Part shown: one piece after another, positions 9,799 through 20,630 of the stretch
Layout: each line of letters starts with the position of its first letter
Numbering within the stretch: the stretch's first letter is position 1
NCBI GenBank assembly: GCA_029582265.1
Contig: CM055819.1
Location: 40,910,761-40,974,760 of the forward strand
Origin: Zoroaster sp. YZ-2022
Taxonomy: Eukaryota > Echinodermata > Asteroidea > Forcipulatida > Zoroasteridae
DNA length: 64,000 nucleotides
Reading direction: 5' to 3'
The notes under the pieces: generated by a model
What the model saw: the letters and a program-made list of their open reading frames with translations, nothing else
Databases searched by the model: none
What the model was told of the DNA's origin: nothing
Position numbers and translations under genes: made by a program

Positions 9799-12700
9799 CA
9801 AAAGGCGTGAGCGCTCGTTGTGGCTGCTCCACTGTAATTTTCTCTCTACGTTTGCCGTTTGTTTTGACCGTTATTTTGGTGTTTATATGAGTTTTTGTGC
9901 CTACCAGATGATTATTTGTGTGTTTGTGCCGCATGTGGACTATTTTGTGAGACTCTGTGTGCCGAGTTGGTGAGTTTGTCAGGATTTTCGTGATTTTACA
10001 AACCAGAAGCTACTACCATAGTACTGTTTAGTGTATGCTATACATAATAGCTACATGCATCACACGTATCGCCATTACGGTCTATTGGTGACCTCGAATT
10101 CCGTGCTTCAGTGATCAAGCTGTGAATTAATGCACAATGCCTACCTATTCACGTTACTCAAGAGAGGCAATTTTGAACATTGGTAAACAAAACGTGTACA
10201 ATGTAGAACCCCACGTATGGAGAACTTTGAAAGATCTAAACATAGCAAAAGTAATACGCCGTGGTTGTAGCAGTGGAAAAAATAAACAGAGGAAAATTCA
10301 AACACGCATATCGAACAGAATCACCAATAATAGCAAATCTAGATACAGTGGAGTTTGCCATGCGAATTTGATAAAAATACCACTTGTTGCTGATACAAAA
10401 CAGTGGGCGCTACCCAAGGTGTATCTATGTAATCCACGTTCACTTAACAATAAATTCGATGAATTCAGCGCTGTAATTAAAAGCCTTGATGTTGACATTG
10501 TAGGCATAGCAGAGTCCTGGTTCACCGAAAGTAAATCCTAGACAAGATATTAACCAACATTTCTAATCATTATCTTACTCCTGAGATATCAGTTCCTATT
10601 GGTACCAGTGATCACGATACTGTCATCTGGACATCAAAGTCTACCTCTTCTTCTCACTCTAATGAACAACGTAAACGTGTTGTGCGTCCGATGACAGAGT
10701 CATCCATCAGGGACTTTGGTCAGTGGATACAAAATCATGACTGGCCTGATGTTTATGCTGAAACCACCACCATAGCAAAGTGTGATGCCTTCTATCGTAC
10801 CTTGAATGATGCTCTAAACATGTATATTCCTTGTAAGACAGTACGACTACATAAAGGACCTTATCCAGAAACGCCAAAAGGTCTTTCACAAGGAGCATCG
10901 TTCGCGTAGATGGAAGCGACTCCGCAACAAAGTCAAACACGCCATTATTAAAGCAAAGAAAGACTATTATCGAGATAGAGTTCAACGTCATAAGAAGGCA
11001 AACCCTGCGCAATGGTACCAGCAAATCAAGGTTATGGCCAACTTGAATAAGACTGACGCCATCATTCAGCCCCCATCTCATGTTGACTCGACCGATTTCA
11101 TGGCAGTGGCAGATGTAATCAATGATCACTTTGTCTCAATATCAAGCGATCTTCGTCCACTCTCCATTACTGATCTTCCATCTTACAGACCTGATCCTCA
11201 CCCTAGTCCTTCTGTCAAGGACTATGAGGTCTATAACATGCTACGCAGGACTAAGGCTGGTAAAGCCGGAGGCCCGGATGGAATTTCTGCAAGAATCGTG
11301 CAGGGAGTTTGCTTATGAACTCAGCAAACCACTGGCTGACATTTTAAACAACTCTTATCTAGAAGGAGTTGTGCCACCGCAGTGGAAGAGAGCTGTAGTA
11401 GTTCCAATTCCCAAGGAAAAGCCTGCAACGTGGGATAAATTGAGACCCGTTTCCCTCACTGACCATTTCGAAAGTCGCGAAGGTTTCATGGCAAAATGGC
11501 TTTTAATGGACATTGACAATAAGATTGATCACAACCAGTATGGAAATCGCAGTGGAGTATCTACCACTCACTACCTACTCAAGTTAATGGATACATTACA
11601 TATGAATGCTGACAAACCAGGTCACTTGAGCAATGTAGTTATTACTGACTTCAGCAAAGCGTTTGATTTGGTGGACCATAACGTCCTCATGAGAAAGTTC
11701 ATCAGTATGGGGGTCAGACCATCTGTCATTACGTGGATTTCCAACTTTCTGAATGGAAGGGAGCAGTGTGTTCGCTACTGCGGTAATTTCAGCGAATGGA
11801 AAATGTTGAATGGTGGGGTACCTCAGGGTACCAGGATTGGACCACTTGCCTTTGTTGTAATTGTTAATGATGCAGCTGTGGACACGCCATTTGTTACTTT
11901 AAAGTATGTTGATGACCTGACCCTTGTGGAACCAAAACCATCTTCTCAGAAATCTGTCATGCAACAATATCTTAATGACTTTCAACAATGGGCTTTTGTA
12001 AATAACATGAAACTCAACCCCAAAAAGTGTGCCTCAATGAAAGTATCATTTCTAGTCAATGATCATGATGATCCACCACTCACAATTTCAAATATTCCCC
12101 TTCAGGAAGTGCAGGTTGCTAAGATTTTAGGTGTACATATTAGTGCAGATTTGAAATGGAACGTCCATGTCACAGAAATATTAAAGAAGGCGAATGGCAG
12201 GCTATACATGCTTAAGCTTCTAAAGCGCTTTAACTTACCTCACGATGATCTTGTCACAATCTACACGGGTTTGTTAGACCACTGGCGGAATATGCTGCCC
12301 CTGTATGGCATTCTGGTCTAACGGTCAAAGATGCGAATCGTTAGAAAGAATCCAAAAGAGGGCGTGCAAGATCATCATGGGTAAGCACTATATATCTTAT
12401 AATCAAGCGCTTGATAAATGTAATCTTGTACCATTATGTGATAGAAGGAGCAACTATGTTTGAGTTTTTTTAGGTCTATCATGTGCTCCAAGCGGTTTAA
12501 TGGTTGGGTTCCTCCACAAAGAGGAGCAGTGCATGGAAAAAACCTGAGGAATTCCCATAAGTTAACTCTTCCCAAGGTCAAAACTGTCAGGTGTAGAAAC
12601 AGCCCAATGGTACATATGATAGATCTGTGGAATAAGTCTCAGTAGGTTCAATTTTTTTGTAATGGATGATTGGTGTGAGATGGTATAGGATGTGTGTGTG

Positions 12701-12953
12701 TGGGGGTGTGTCTGTGTATGAGTTGATTATATATGTATACAGTTGCGGTGTGTTTGTGATATTAGTTTTGAGTATTTTGATGGCGTACATGTTTTTATAT
12801 GGCACTTGTGCAATTTAATATACCTTCCTTGTAATTCTGATGTATGTTTTTTAATCTGTATCTGATTATATATGTATTTTAATGTAAAATTGTTGCAATT
12901 AAGTTTTATTCTGTAATAGCAATTTGTCAATAAACCTTTAATGAATGAATGAA
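9799..12953 (+). mobile_element. CR1/jockey-group LINE, truncated and decayed
   Basis: This plus-strand non-LTR retrotransposon contains endonuclease and reverse transcriptase remnants and ends in a short tandem tail (AATGAATGAATGAA, to 12953), as CR1/L2-group elements do. A possible 5' limit is near 9799, where the interrupted ATGTGACCC element stops. The RT reads most like the CR1/Jockey group. The exact clade cannot be set without a tree. Confidence 0.7.
10137..12640 (+). pseudogene. LINE ORF2: endonuclease and reverse transcriptase, broken
   Basis: The frame 10137-10541 ends with an endonuclease start (VYLCNPRSLNNKFDEFSAVI, then DVDIVGIAESWFTES). The next recognisable block is the endonuclease end GTSDHDTVIW near 10600, so most of the nuclease is deleted. 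A basic linker (RSRRWKRLRNKVKHAIIKAK, about 10895-10960) follows in another frame. The RT is largely open at 11122-12321: KAGGPDG lies just before, then FSKAFDLVDHNV, GGVPQGTRIGPLAF, and the catalytic box YVDDLTL near 11905. The C-terminal part after 12290 (AAPVWHSGLTVKDANRLERI) is in a different frame. Its role was target-primed reverse transcription; it is now inactive. Confidence 0.75.
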
Positions 12954-13036
12954 CACCCCATTGGTCGAAAATTGGCTGTATCTTGGATTGGGGTTCAGCG
13001 ACTTTTTGCGGGTTTCGCCGTGCGGGGTCACATATG

Positions 13037-14166
13037 AAAATACCATGGATGTGGCCGAATATCATGCAGTTGCATACATGTAGGTTCAGAATGTCATTGC
13101 ATATAATAATGGAAAGTGGTTATTATTTTTTGTTTCTTTGCGAGTTCATTGAAGTTGATGGTAAAAGATTACATTCTTCAACATTTCATTAAAGAGAAGG
13201 TACAGCATTGGTAATATTAGCAAAACTGTTTCTAAGTGTATGTGTAATCTATTTAAAATCAAGATATGCATATATTGTACATTAAACAAAACATGTGAAA
13301 GTTTAATTTTATTACGTAATGTGTTGTTCACGAGAACATATAGTGAGAATGCATTAAGATATCAAAGACTCATTCTAATGTGGAATGTAAGAAAGAGTAC
13401 TCTTTCCTAAATTCAAACAGAAAATTATTTCACTTTTCTTAAAAAATGACAGTAACTGAGACAAATATATTTCTAGAGGGAAGAAAAATACTATCAATGG
13501 CTTTTTATTTACATTAATTAATTTTTACATTCATATTCCACCATTTAGTTATTTGTGAATTATTAATCCTGAACCTTTATATAAACATGCGGTATGCAGC
13601 ATGCATAGCGAGATGATCAGTGATAGAGTTAATACATGTATATTATAGTTTTGACAATGATTTCAGCATTTAGATTTTGATTTTCGGTTTGCTTTGTTTT
13701 GCTTCTTATCATCAATAATTTAACCATCTTTTGTGGAAACACTGACAACTTGAAAACCATTTTATTCAGTTTGATTGGAACGTTATGCTTTATATTTCCC
13801 TGTATATGTTGGAAGAGAGTTTTCATGTGAGCTTACAATCGTTTAGTTGTTATGGATACTTAATTAAAAAATACATAAAATAAAGGGGAGACGATGCGTT
13901 CAGTTGGTTGAAACCCACGATATTTTCAAAATTCAAAGTTAGTTTTATGTTTTTGTAAAAAAAAATGGGTTAAAATCCCCCAAATGTTGTAACTTTGCGA
14001 TTTGCAAAAATCTGAGCCCAAGAATATGGCGTTACACTGATTTATGCAGGCCATGCAAAAGCCCCCACTGCATGCATGAACCCTTCCATAGCCTATACAA
14101 ACTGACCCATAATGCAACATATTCATACCAGTGTTAAAGAATCATTTGAACATTTTTAACAAATTA
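13037..14166. other. AT-rich, no gene seen
   Basis: Short minus-strand frames (13146-13331, 13629-13826, 13926-14126) have no domain features or splice borders that support them. No repeat structure stood out. Confidence 0.55.
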
Positions 14167-14435
14167 TACACTGTAAAAATGGTGTTTAGAATTTAAACAC
14201 ACGCAAAATAACCGCGTTTAGGAATGCGTTTAAATACTACACGGCCATCCTCTGTACATGTCACAAACGTGCTTAGCTTTTTGACACTTGTTCAAATGAT
14301 ATTTAGCATTCAAACACACATCACAGAAAAGCACAATCTGAACATGTTTTAGGCTAAGCATGAATGTGAAAAAAGTGAGTACAAGCTTAGCGTTTAGAAA
14401 TGTGTTTGGATTCTAAACACCACTTTTACAGTATA
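14167..14435. mobile_element. MITE with about 35-bp terminal inverted repeats
   Basis: CACTGTAAAAATGGTGTTTA at the left end is matched by an inverted copy on the right (GTTTAGAATCCAAACACAT region read on the minus strand) with few mismatches. The element is 265 bp between TA dinucleotides at both ends, so a TA target duplication is likely. Interior sequence repeats the theme GTGTTTAG / CTAAACAC. The TA target fits a Tc1/mariner-type source, though CACTGTAAAA ends also occur in other groups. Non-coding. Confidence 0.7.
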
Positions 14436-14825
14436 ATCGTCAGTTTTCTGCTTTGTTTTTTCCTACTTTTTTTTACTGGTGACAGGCATCAGATATAATG
14501 CAATACTACAAAAACCAAACAGAAGTACAACACATAGAAGTACATTATAGAGCTCATATTGGTTGTTTTAAGCAGGTTGAACAATTAGGATACGAGTTTC
14601 GAGTGTTTAACTTTAAAACAAATTTTTAATTTTTTTTAATTTTTTACTTTTGCTTAATGTCTGAATTGAAAGTGAAGAACCCTTTAAACCATGGGCAAAA
14701 AGATGATACACAATATGATGCAAAAAGTTGAAAATGTTCAAATGATTCAATGATCTTGTCACAGCAGATTTTGAGACAAGGTGCAATTTAAATGTTACTT
14801 GTTGAGATAATGGGTATTTACTCAC

Positions 14826-14857
14826 CAAATTTCCCATTTGTTTCCCGGGGAACCAAT
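14826..14857 (-). CDS. Candidate 32-nt micro-exon
   Basis: On the minus strand a consensus acceptor (TTTTTGTGTTTGCAG) and a consensus donor (GTGAGTAAAT) enclose 32 bases. In phase 2 it would read LVPRETNGKF and leave phase 1, which suits the long reading of the tail exon at 5250-5371. Such borders can occur by chance in AT-rich DNA, so support is weak. Confidence 0.22.
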
Positions 14858-15348
14858 CTGCAAACACAAAAATTAAACAAGTTTTCATGAAAGTGCAATG
14901 GTTTCGAAATACCTGTATTGGACAATTTGTTGGGCTTTTTGTCTTCGTCGGTCTAAAATTCACTTTTAGAGAAGCTGACCAGTAAAAATATAAAAATTAA
15001 CTCCATAAAAGGCCTATTTATTGGTGTAACATTTAAGATTAACTTGGAATGATTTTTAGAAGGGACGCTTTGTGTGGAAGCATATTGCGAATAATTATGT
15101 CTTGTTATAATAATATTAAGCCTATTTTTATTTCTACTTTTTTTGAAATCCTACTGCATAACATCACCCAACTGACAAACACATCGCCCCTTTAAATTGT
15201 AAAGAAAATGATGACAACTATCTATCCTTTCGTAAAGAGTATAATTGTATCAATTACAAATAGTGAATATTCTAAGTATCAGTATCCTTGAAAATTCAAT
15301 TTATTTGATAATTCAAAGCAATGTTTGAAAGGTAGAAAAGTGACTCAC

Positions 15349-15363
15349 CTTTTCAAAGTTTCA
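15349..15363 (-). CDS. Candidate 15-nt micro-exon
   Basis: Minus-strand AACTCACAG precedes and GTGAGTCAC follows a 15-base segment that would be neutral to frame in phase 2 (ETLK). It lies 500 bases upstream of the 32-nt candidate. The acceptor lacks a good pyrimidine tract. Confidence 0.12.
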
Positions 15364-15683
15364 CTGTGAGTTCTTAAATGCTGATGTTTAATTGCCGATG
15401 GATGTTTTCATGATGGCCTTCAATGGTTGTCAACATTCATTCATCATACTTTGTTTCTGTACTTCAAAATGAATCCTAGTTTTCATCCTTATTTCAAAAA
15501 TGCAGCGGTCCAGCAGTTTGTGAATTTTGATTTTGTTCATGGTATAAATACAAGCACAAGGCTCGGGTCAATTTGTAAAGCAAAACAAAGCAAAACAAAG
15601 CAAACCCTGTTAATTTATGCTTAGGTGTTACTTGTCAATCTACTACATGGTCTTGGTGTTCGCTACTCGGTGCCTAGAAGTGT

Positions 15684-15800
15684 AAGCAGGAGCGGATCTA
15701 GATTTTTTATTTATTTATTTCTTTTTTTTTGGGGGGGGGACCCAGACTTGAGTGGGGGAGGGGCACCTCCAAAGAGTCAAAATCTCACAGTACCGGTACT
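15684..15800. repeat. Remnant of a GGATC / poly-G type MITE
   Basis: CAGGAGCGGATCTAGA, a T-rich stretch with ATTT repeats, then a 9-base G run and ACCCAGACTT resemble one half of the element at 17943-18191. The opposite end is not evident. The frame across it (translation GGDPDLSGGGAPP) is a by-product. Confidence 0.35.
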
Positions 15801-15941
15801 ATATTAGCCAGTAAGCGCTCCCAGCTCTCAGATCTGATCAAGCATCAGTATATTTGGAATTTGGTTGGTTGTGAGGGGTGAGGGGGGGAGGGGGTGTTGT
15901 AAGTGAGAGATGTCGTGGAGATGATGTTATGTGGTTATGAC

Positions 15942-16984
15942 ATTGGGCCGGATAAATAAAAGTTAGCAATTGCTTATGTAGTAAAAGCTCAAGCAATAGC
16001 AATTGCTTAACAAGTAAAAGCTCAAGGTTAAGCAATTGCTTAAAAATGTATAAATAACCTTCTTTGACTAGCACCTGTTGCTTGGGTGGGTTAGCAATTG
16101 CTTATGGGTATAACAATGATGGGAGGTCAGTTCCGATGAGCCTAGTGGTTGTATATGAGGCATGTGTTAGCAACATGGATGCTGCCGAAGAATTGGGGAG
16201 TGGTACAAATAGTGAGCAATCTTTGAACGAACTGTTCGTTACTATAATCAAAGAGTACCCTGTTCTAATCGAGAAAAGTCAGTTGCCGGGGGTAAAAGAC
16301 ATGAAGGCAAATGCACTTAAAAAAGCACAAATGTCAATTGCTACCAACACAGGTAAAGCTATGGATGAGAAGCAAATTTTGAAAAAGATAGCAAACATGA
16401 AATGTCAAGTGAAGAAGAAAACAGATGGAATGCAAACAGGAAATAGGAAGATTGTTTTGGTTCCATGGGAACAAGATCTGTACAACATCTTCAAAGGGGA
16501 TGAAAACCCGACTATTACGAAGATGCCATGCGCCATTTCTGCTGGTTTCAAACCAAGTACTTCGACTGCTGCTAGCCACTCCAAATTTTCAAAATTGAAC
16601 CGAAATAATTTCCGGTATCTGGTATGATTGACTTCATCACGATTTATTCTTTCATTGTACACCTTTTCATGTTCCTTACATGCATAAACTAAGCCATGAT
16701 GGCAGGAGTAATGCAACATGCAAGTGTTAGCAAATGCGTAAGCTCCTCATTTAGTATCTTGTAAAAATATTAGCAAGTGCTACAAGTCATTAGTAAAAGG
16801 TCTGGTTTATTTATATGCTTCCAAGCAAGTGCTAATCTCTCTAGTAATTGCTTAAAAATCATAGCACTTGCTTTTGCTAACTACTGGAAGCAATTACTTG
16901 CAAGTAATTGCTCACTTTTATTAATGAAGATTTAAGAAAATGACTAGTAAAAGCAATTGCTACTTTTTATTTATCCGGCCCATT
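15942..16984 (+). mobile_element. Harbinger-like DNA transposon, non-autonomous, with ATT duplications
   Basis: GGGCCGGATAAATAAAAG at 15945 is matched in inverted orientation by the right end (TTTTTATTTATCCGGCCC, to 16981). ATT flanks both ends, a 3-bp target duplication as expected for PIF/Harbinger elements. Inside both ends AGCAATTGCT and its variants recur many times in both orientations, which looks like a set of protein-binding sites. The element carries a Myb-like ORF but no transposase, so it would depend on a partner element for movement. Confidence 0.7.
16175..16627 (+). CDS. Myb/SANT-like DNA-binding protein, probably partial (Harbinger-borne)
   Basis: From the methionine at 16175 the frame encodes 150 residues; an in-frame extension to 16064 exists but lies over the AGCAATTGCT repeats, so the later start is preferred. 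Residues 15-80 (LNELFVTIIKEYPVLIEKSQ, then KANALKKAQMSIATNTGK, then QILKKIANMKCQVKKK) look like the three-helix Myb/SANT-like domain found in the accessory protein of Harbinger transposons. In that family it carries the transposase to the element ends. The downstream part (VPWEQDLYNIFKGDENPTIT) is unrecognised. The frame stops soon after GGTATCTG, so the natural C-terminus may be on a lost exon. Position between Harbinger-like ends supports the call. Confidence 0.5.
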   Translation: MDAAEELGSGTNSEQSLNELFVTIIKEYPVLIEKSQLPGVKDMKANALKKAQMSIATNTGKAMDEKQILKKIANMKCQVKKKTDGMQTGNRKIVLVPWEQDLYNIFKGDENPTITKMPCAISAGFKPSTSTAASHSKFSKLNRNNFRYLV

Positions 16985-17942
16985 ATGTGACATTAATGGA
17001 ATTTGTCGCAGACATTAAAGATGTAACTGTGATGTTCATTATGGAATATCTGAGGAATTACATACATACAATGTACATGTATGTGATTAGGTCCAGAGAC
17101 AGAAATGATAAATCAATATATATTCCCTGCAAAAAACTACCGTGGCAATTTTGCAACCCTTATCCGGGATAAATTTCATGGATGAGTCCGCAAAAAAGTA
17201 CCCTTGTCACAAGAGCCCACAACTTGTGTAAATAATATTTCATCACCAGGATAGCGAATGTTAAGTTACATTGTATTTGACCAATTATAAGTATGCATGA
17301 AAAAGTGTTTAGGAATGATATGGAGAAACACATGTCATAATTATAATTATGACAACATCGAATAATATTTTAATATGGGCACATGCAACAAGCATGCTGA
17401 TATGGATTACAAATGTCTTCCAGTGCTAGTGATAATGATCCTGTGAATGTGTTGTAAAATTGCCTAAATGTTAGTCTTTAATTTTAGGTAAAATTCTACC
17501 AGCTCACTGACTCCTCAGTCCCACCATGGTCCTACATTGTAACGATGCAAGCTGCTGTGTCAAATAAAAATAACTTTCCCAATAATAGCATGTATTTTAT
17601 AGGACAAAATAAATACATACCGGTAACGGAAGCGATAGCTCAGCAAACATGCGGACTTGATTGTACCCAGCCAAAGGAACTATGATTAAATTTCAGATCC
17701 TGCCCGGGACCGGGGGAACAAAAATAATGTTTTTCAGGAAGGGAGAAGGGTTTCTCTCATAAATTTCACAGTAAAGTTCGATTTAACTGATCCGATTTTC
17801 ATTAATTCCGTAATGGACATTTGAAACGCTAATCTGGAGGGGCTTTATATAATAATGTTTGTATGGAGAGGGAAGGAGTGTAACTTTTTTGTAGCGGGGA
17901 ATGGTTGTAATAATTTGCAAGGTCAACATTGTGACAACTTCC
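16985..17942. other. Non-coding, no gene seen
   Basis: AT-rich sequence with no domain-bearing frame. A frame at 16957-17172 begins within the transposon end and has no recognisable content. Confidence 0.55.
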
Positions 17943-18191
17943 ATTGGCAGATCCAGGGGGGGCTAAGGGGGCTGTAGCCCCCCCCCCCCCAAAATCGTAA
18001 AAAAATAAAAATAAAATAAAAAAAGGGAGAGAAAAAGAGAGAGAGGGAGGGGAGGGGAGAACACACTCCCATTCCCTCACTGTGCTTTGTTTTTCTCTCC
18101 CTTTGATTATTTCATTGCAATTTTTGTAGTACTGAAAAATAATTGTTTTTGATTCTCAGCCCCCCCCCAAAAAAATGTTCTGGATCCGCCC
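17943..18191. mobile_element. Degenerate MITE with GGATCCAG-type ends
   Basis: TGGCAGATCCAGGGGGG on the left and TTCTGGATCCGCCCA on the right are imperfect inverted repeats, and each end is followed inward by a G or C run (17980-17991, 18161-18170). The interior is a purine-rich stretch (AGAGAGAGGGAGGGGAGGG). Ends of the form GGGGCGGATCCAG recur in many animal genomes as non-autonomous DNA transposons. Confidence 0.5.
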
Positions 18192-19147
18192 ATGACTTCA
18201 GGGGACAGTATACAACATAGAAATGCAGAAACAAGTTTTGATAAAACCACAATAGGTAAAAAGTGTGCATGGCATTTTTTGTGGTGCAATAAAATGACTG
18301 GGTTAAAGCAACATTCAGATGTCGAAGTCTGATAGCATGAACAATGAATCACACATACAAATGAATACCACGTTAGATATCCACCATTAGTTACCACATC
18401 CAAAGAGAGTTTAGTATATTTAAAATCACTTGAACAAAACACCATTTAAATTATGGACGCCAATTGCGCAACGACACACGGCAACAACAAGATATCAAGG
18501 CTGGAAAGAAGAAATTGAATAACCCTGCAATGTTAGTAATGTTTCGGTTATTAAAAAGATTTCACGTTCAGCTTCAAAAAATATCATCTTCAAAATTGGA
18601 TTCTAGAAACTTTAGTGAACATTTATTATTGCCTGAAATACATGCGCAGTGTCTTTTTTTCTTTCTTCGTAGGATAGAAGTTGGAAGATTTAGTTTTTTA
18701 AATTGTAAATGTTTCCTTTTACAAAAGTTAACCCTTTTAACTAATGAAGAACTCATGCCCTTCCATTGCCGTCCTAGGGTGAACAAATGCAAGTGGTATA
18801 CGAGGGACAGGGAATGGTACAGATTTAAAGCTTTTTGTTAACGTATGTTGACATGAAAACCTTTTTAGGATAAACCTTCAGGTAGGCCTAATTGCCTAAA
18901 AAAAAAAAAAAATTTTTTTTAAATTTAAAAAAAAATCAACATGTCTCCCATCAACCATTGTAAAATTGCAAGAGAAGATCGAACACACATTACATTTAGG
19001 CAAATGCTGCAAACCCATAAAACACAACCATAGCGAATATAATTTGTGTGAGAAATCGAAGAAGGCATGTGCACATACACAATACTGTGGAAGATTATTG
19101 AGTTTGACTAAGATTAAAACAAAAACGAATACCATTCGATTGAGTAC
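18192..19147. other. No gene seen
   Basis: A plus-strand frame (18464-18841, 125 codons) and a minus-strand frame (18107-18445) lack domain features and compositional support. An A/T run is at 18898-18934. Confidence 0.5.
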
Positions 19148-19411
19148 CTTCAGGAGATTTTGTTATTGGGTCTTGGGGAGAAGTGGATTCAATTGGGTCT
19201 GGTGTGGGGTCTGGTGTGGGGTCTGGTGTGGGGTCTGGTGTGGGGTCTGGTGTGGGGTCTGGTGTGGGGTCTGGTGTGGTGTCTGGTGTGGGGTCTGGTG
19301 TGGGGTCTGATGTGGGGTCTGGTGTGGGGTCTGATGTGGGGTCTGGTGTGGTGTCTGGTGTGGTGTCTGTTGATGTTCCGATCATCTCAGATGTTGTGGT
19401 ATCGTCATTAG
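19148..19411 (-). CDS. Thr/Pro/Asp-rich stalk exon of the putative Ig-type gene
   Basis: On the minus strand TACGTCCGCAG precedes an exon that starts in phase 1 (CT, then AND DTTTSEMIGTSTDTTPD) and continues as about 14 tetrapeptides of the PDPT type, ending PIESTSPQDPITKSPE. It leaves phase 1 at a donor beginning GTACTC, which is weak. Symmetric 1-1 phase matches the Ig exon (53059-53397) and the entry of the transmembrane exon (6499-6616). Thr/Pro-rich runs of this kind usually form O-glycosylated stalks outside the membrane. The minus frame stays open on both sides of the proposed exon, so borders are not forced by stops. Confidence 0.45.
19195..19369. repeat. 12-bp minisatellite inside the stalk exon
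   Basis: GGTCTGGTGTGG repeats about 14 times with single-base variants (GATGTG, GTGTCT). Because the unit is a multiple of three it keeps the minus frame (PDPT) open; the plus-strand frames (GLVWGLVW, GSGVGSGV) are by-products. Confidence 0.9.
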
Positions 19412-20573
19412 CTGCGGACGTATATGTAATATCTAAACTCACAAGACAGAGAACTTCAGTTATTAAGTTTTTCACGTAACGAGTAATGCTCTGGACGGGT
19501 GCACAAACACTGAGACTTCTGCTGCAACACGTTTGAGCCATGTGGTGGGACCGTTCGTTTTAACTGGATGAGTCGCAGAATTGGTGAATGTCATCGACAC
19601 TTTTTTTCAAGTTAATCGACTCAAATTTTTTTTTAAACATTTTAAATACACGAAGACAAACCCCTTCAGACTGTTTCATCGCTGCAGTAACTGGGGCGTA
19701 CAAAACAACACGGCCGGTGGTGTTCATATTTGGAAATCTGTCCATAATATGAAAACAATTGAATAATAAGTTGAAACCATTGGTGTGATTTAACACGCCA
19801 GCTTGCAGGGAATGCTCCATTGACTCGCTTGAAAGTGCATGTGCTTGGCCTAGTATAATATTTCAATTAAAATTAACAACAACAACAAACAAAATTAATC
19901 ATCGAAATTTCAGTAGCTAAAATTTAAGGACGTGAAAAATGAATGAGTATGTTAATGTTGTGTAACAAACTTCGAAGAAGTGACACAACTACATGTATAG
20001 TCCTTCCTGAAGCTGTGGCCATCTTTGTCTGAATCCAAGCATAATGTATCTTAACACAAAATAATTCATTTTACTAATGGTGCCAGTCCATTTGCAATGT
20101 AACCATTTTACCAACATAATACTTTAATCGGCTCACTTATATTTTCCTTGTAAAATGGCAGTAATTTAGTTTCAAACTAAATGTAATTTCACACAAAAGT
20201 TGACAGAAATATTGTTACACAGTCTATATGTGCCATTATTTGACACCTACGCATACCACGCAGCATGATTTCATTCAGACAAGGTCTTTTCAATCATTTT
20301 ACAATAACATACTTAAAAGTAATTTACTTTCAATCTAGTAGGACCGCAATGTTCCGATTTAACCAAAACCTGGAATATGGATCTTTCATGGTTTCATTTT
20401 GGAATACTATTTTTAATAATTAGAGTGAGCAGAAACAAAATGGCCACAGCAAGAAAAAGGTCCAACAGTTGTCATGGTGATTCAATGCAATAAGGCTTGC
20501 TGTTTTTTTTTTCACATCGTCGATGATAATGAGTAATGGAAGCACTGCTTTTCCTTTAATATAAATATTTTAC
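19412..20573. other. Intron-like, no gene seen
   Basis: Short frames at 19560-19866 on both strands carry no recognisable domain. The rest is AT-rich and unstructured. Confidence 0.5.
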
Positions 20574-20620
20574 CTGTAGTACTAGGACTAGTTGATTGCT
20601 CTGGAGGCATAGTTGTAGGC
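20574..20620 (-). CDS. Candidate stalk exon (Thr/Ser/Pro-rich)
   Basis: On the minus strand GCACAG precedes G plus PTTMPPEQSTSPSTT and a donor GTAAAATATT. The composition is that of the stalk exon at 19148-19411. Exit phase is 1, as needed, but entry is phase 2, not 1. The acceptor falls exactly where the TTCGCGAAT-rich array begins, so the original 5' part of the exon may have been replaced by the array. Similar Thr-rich readings (VTTIQPAMSASSK) recur inside the array in phase 1. Confidence 0.3.
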
Positions 20621-20630
20621 CTGTGCGAAT

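Larger units (their letters stand above)
9478..13036. mobile_element. Element with ATGTGACCC inverted ends, interrupted by a LINE
   Basis: ATGTGACCC at 9478 is matched by GGGGTCACAT at about 13027-13036 in inverted orientation. The left part (9478 to about 9798) and right part (about 12954-13036) would form one short non-autonomous element of around 400 bp if the LINE between them is removed. ACCCCA occurs on both sides of the LINE and may be its target duplication. The inverted ends are short, so the assignment is moderate. Confidence 0.45.
14436..15683. other. AT-rich intronic DNA with two possible micro-exons
   Basis: Apart from the two candidate micro-exons (14826-14857, 15349-15363) nothing coding was recognised. 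Three tandem AAAGC-type repeats lie near 15579-15602. Confidence 0.5.

Noticed and set aside
18464..18841. 125-codon plus ORF
   Set aside because: No recognisable domain, ordinary AT-rich composition, no start or splice context to support it.
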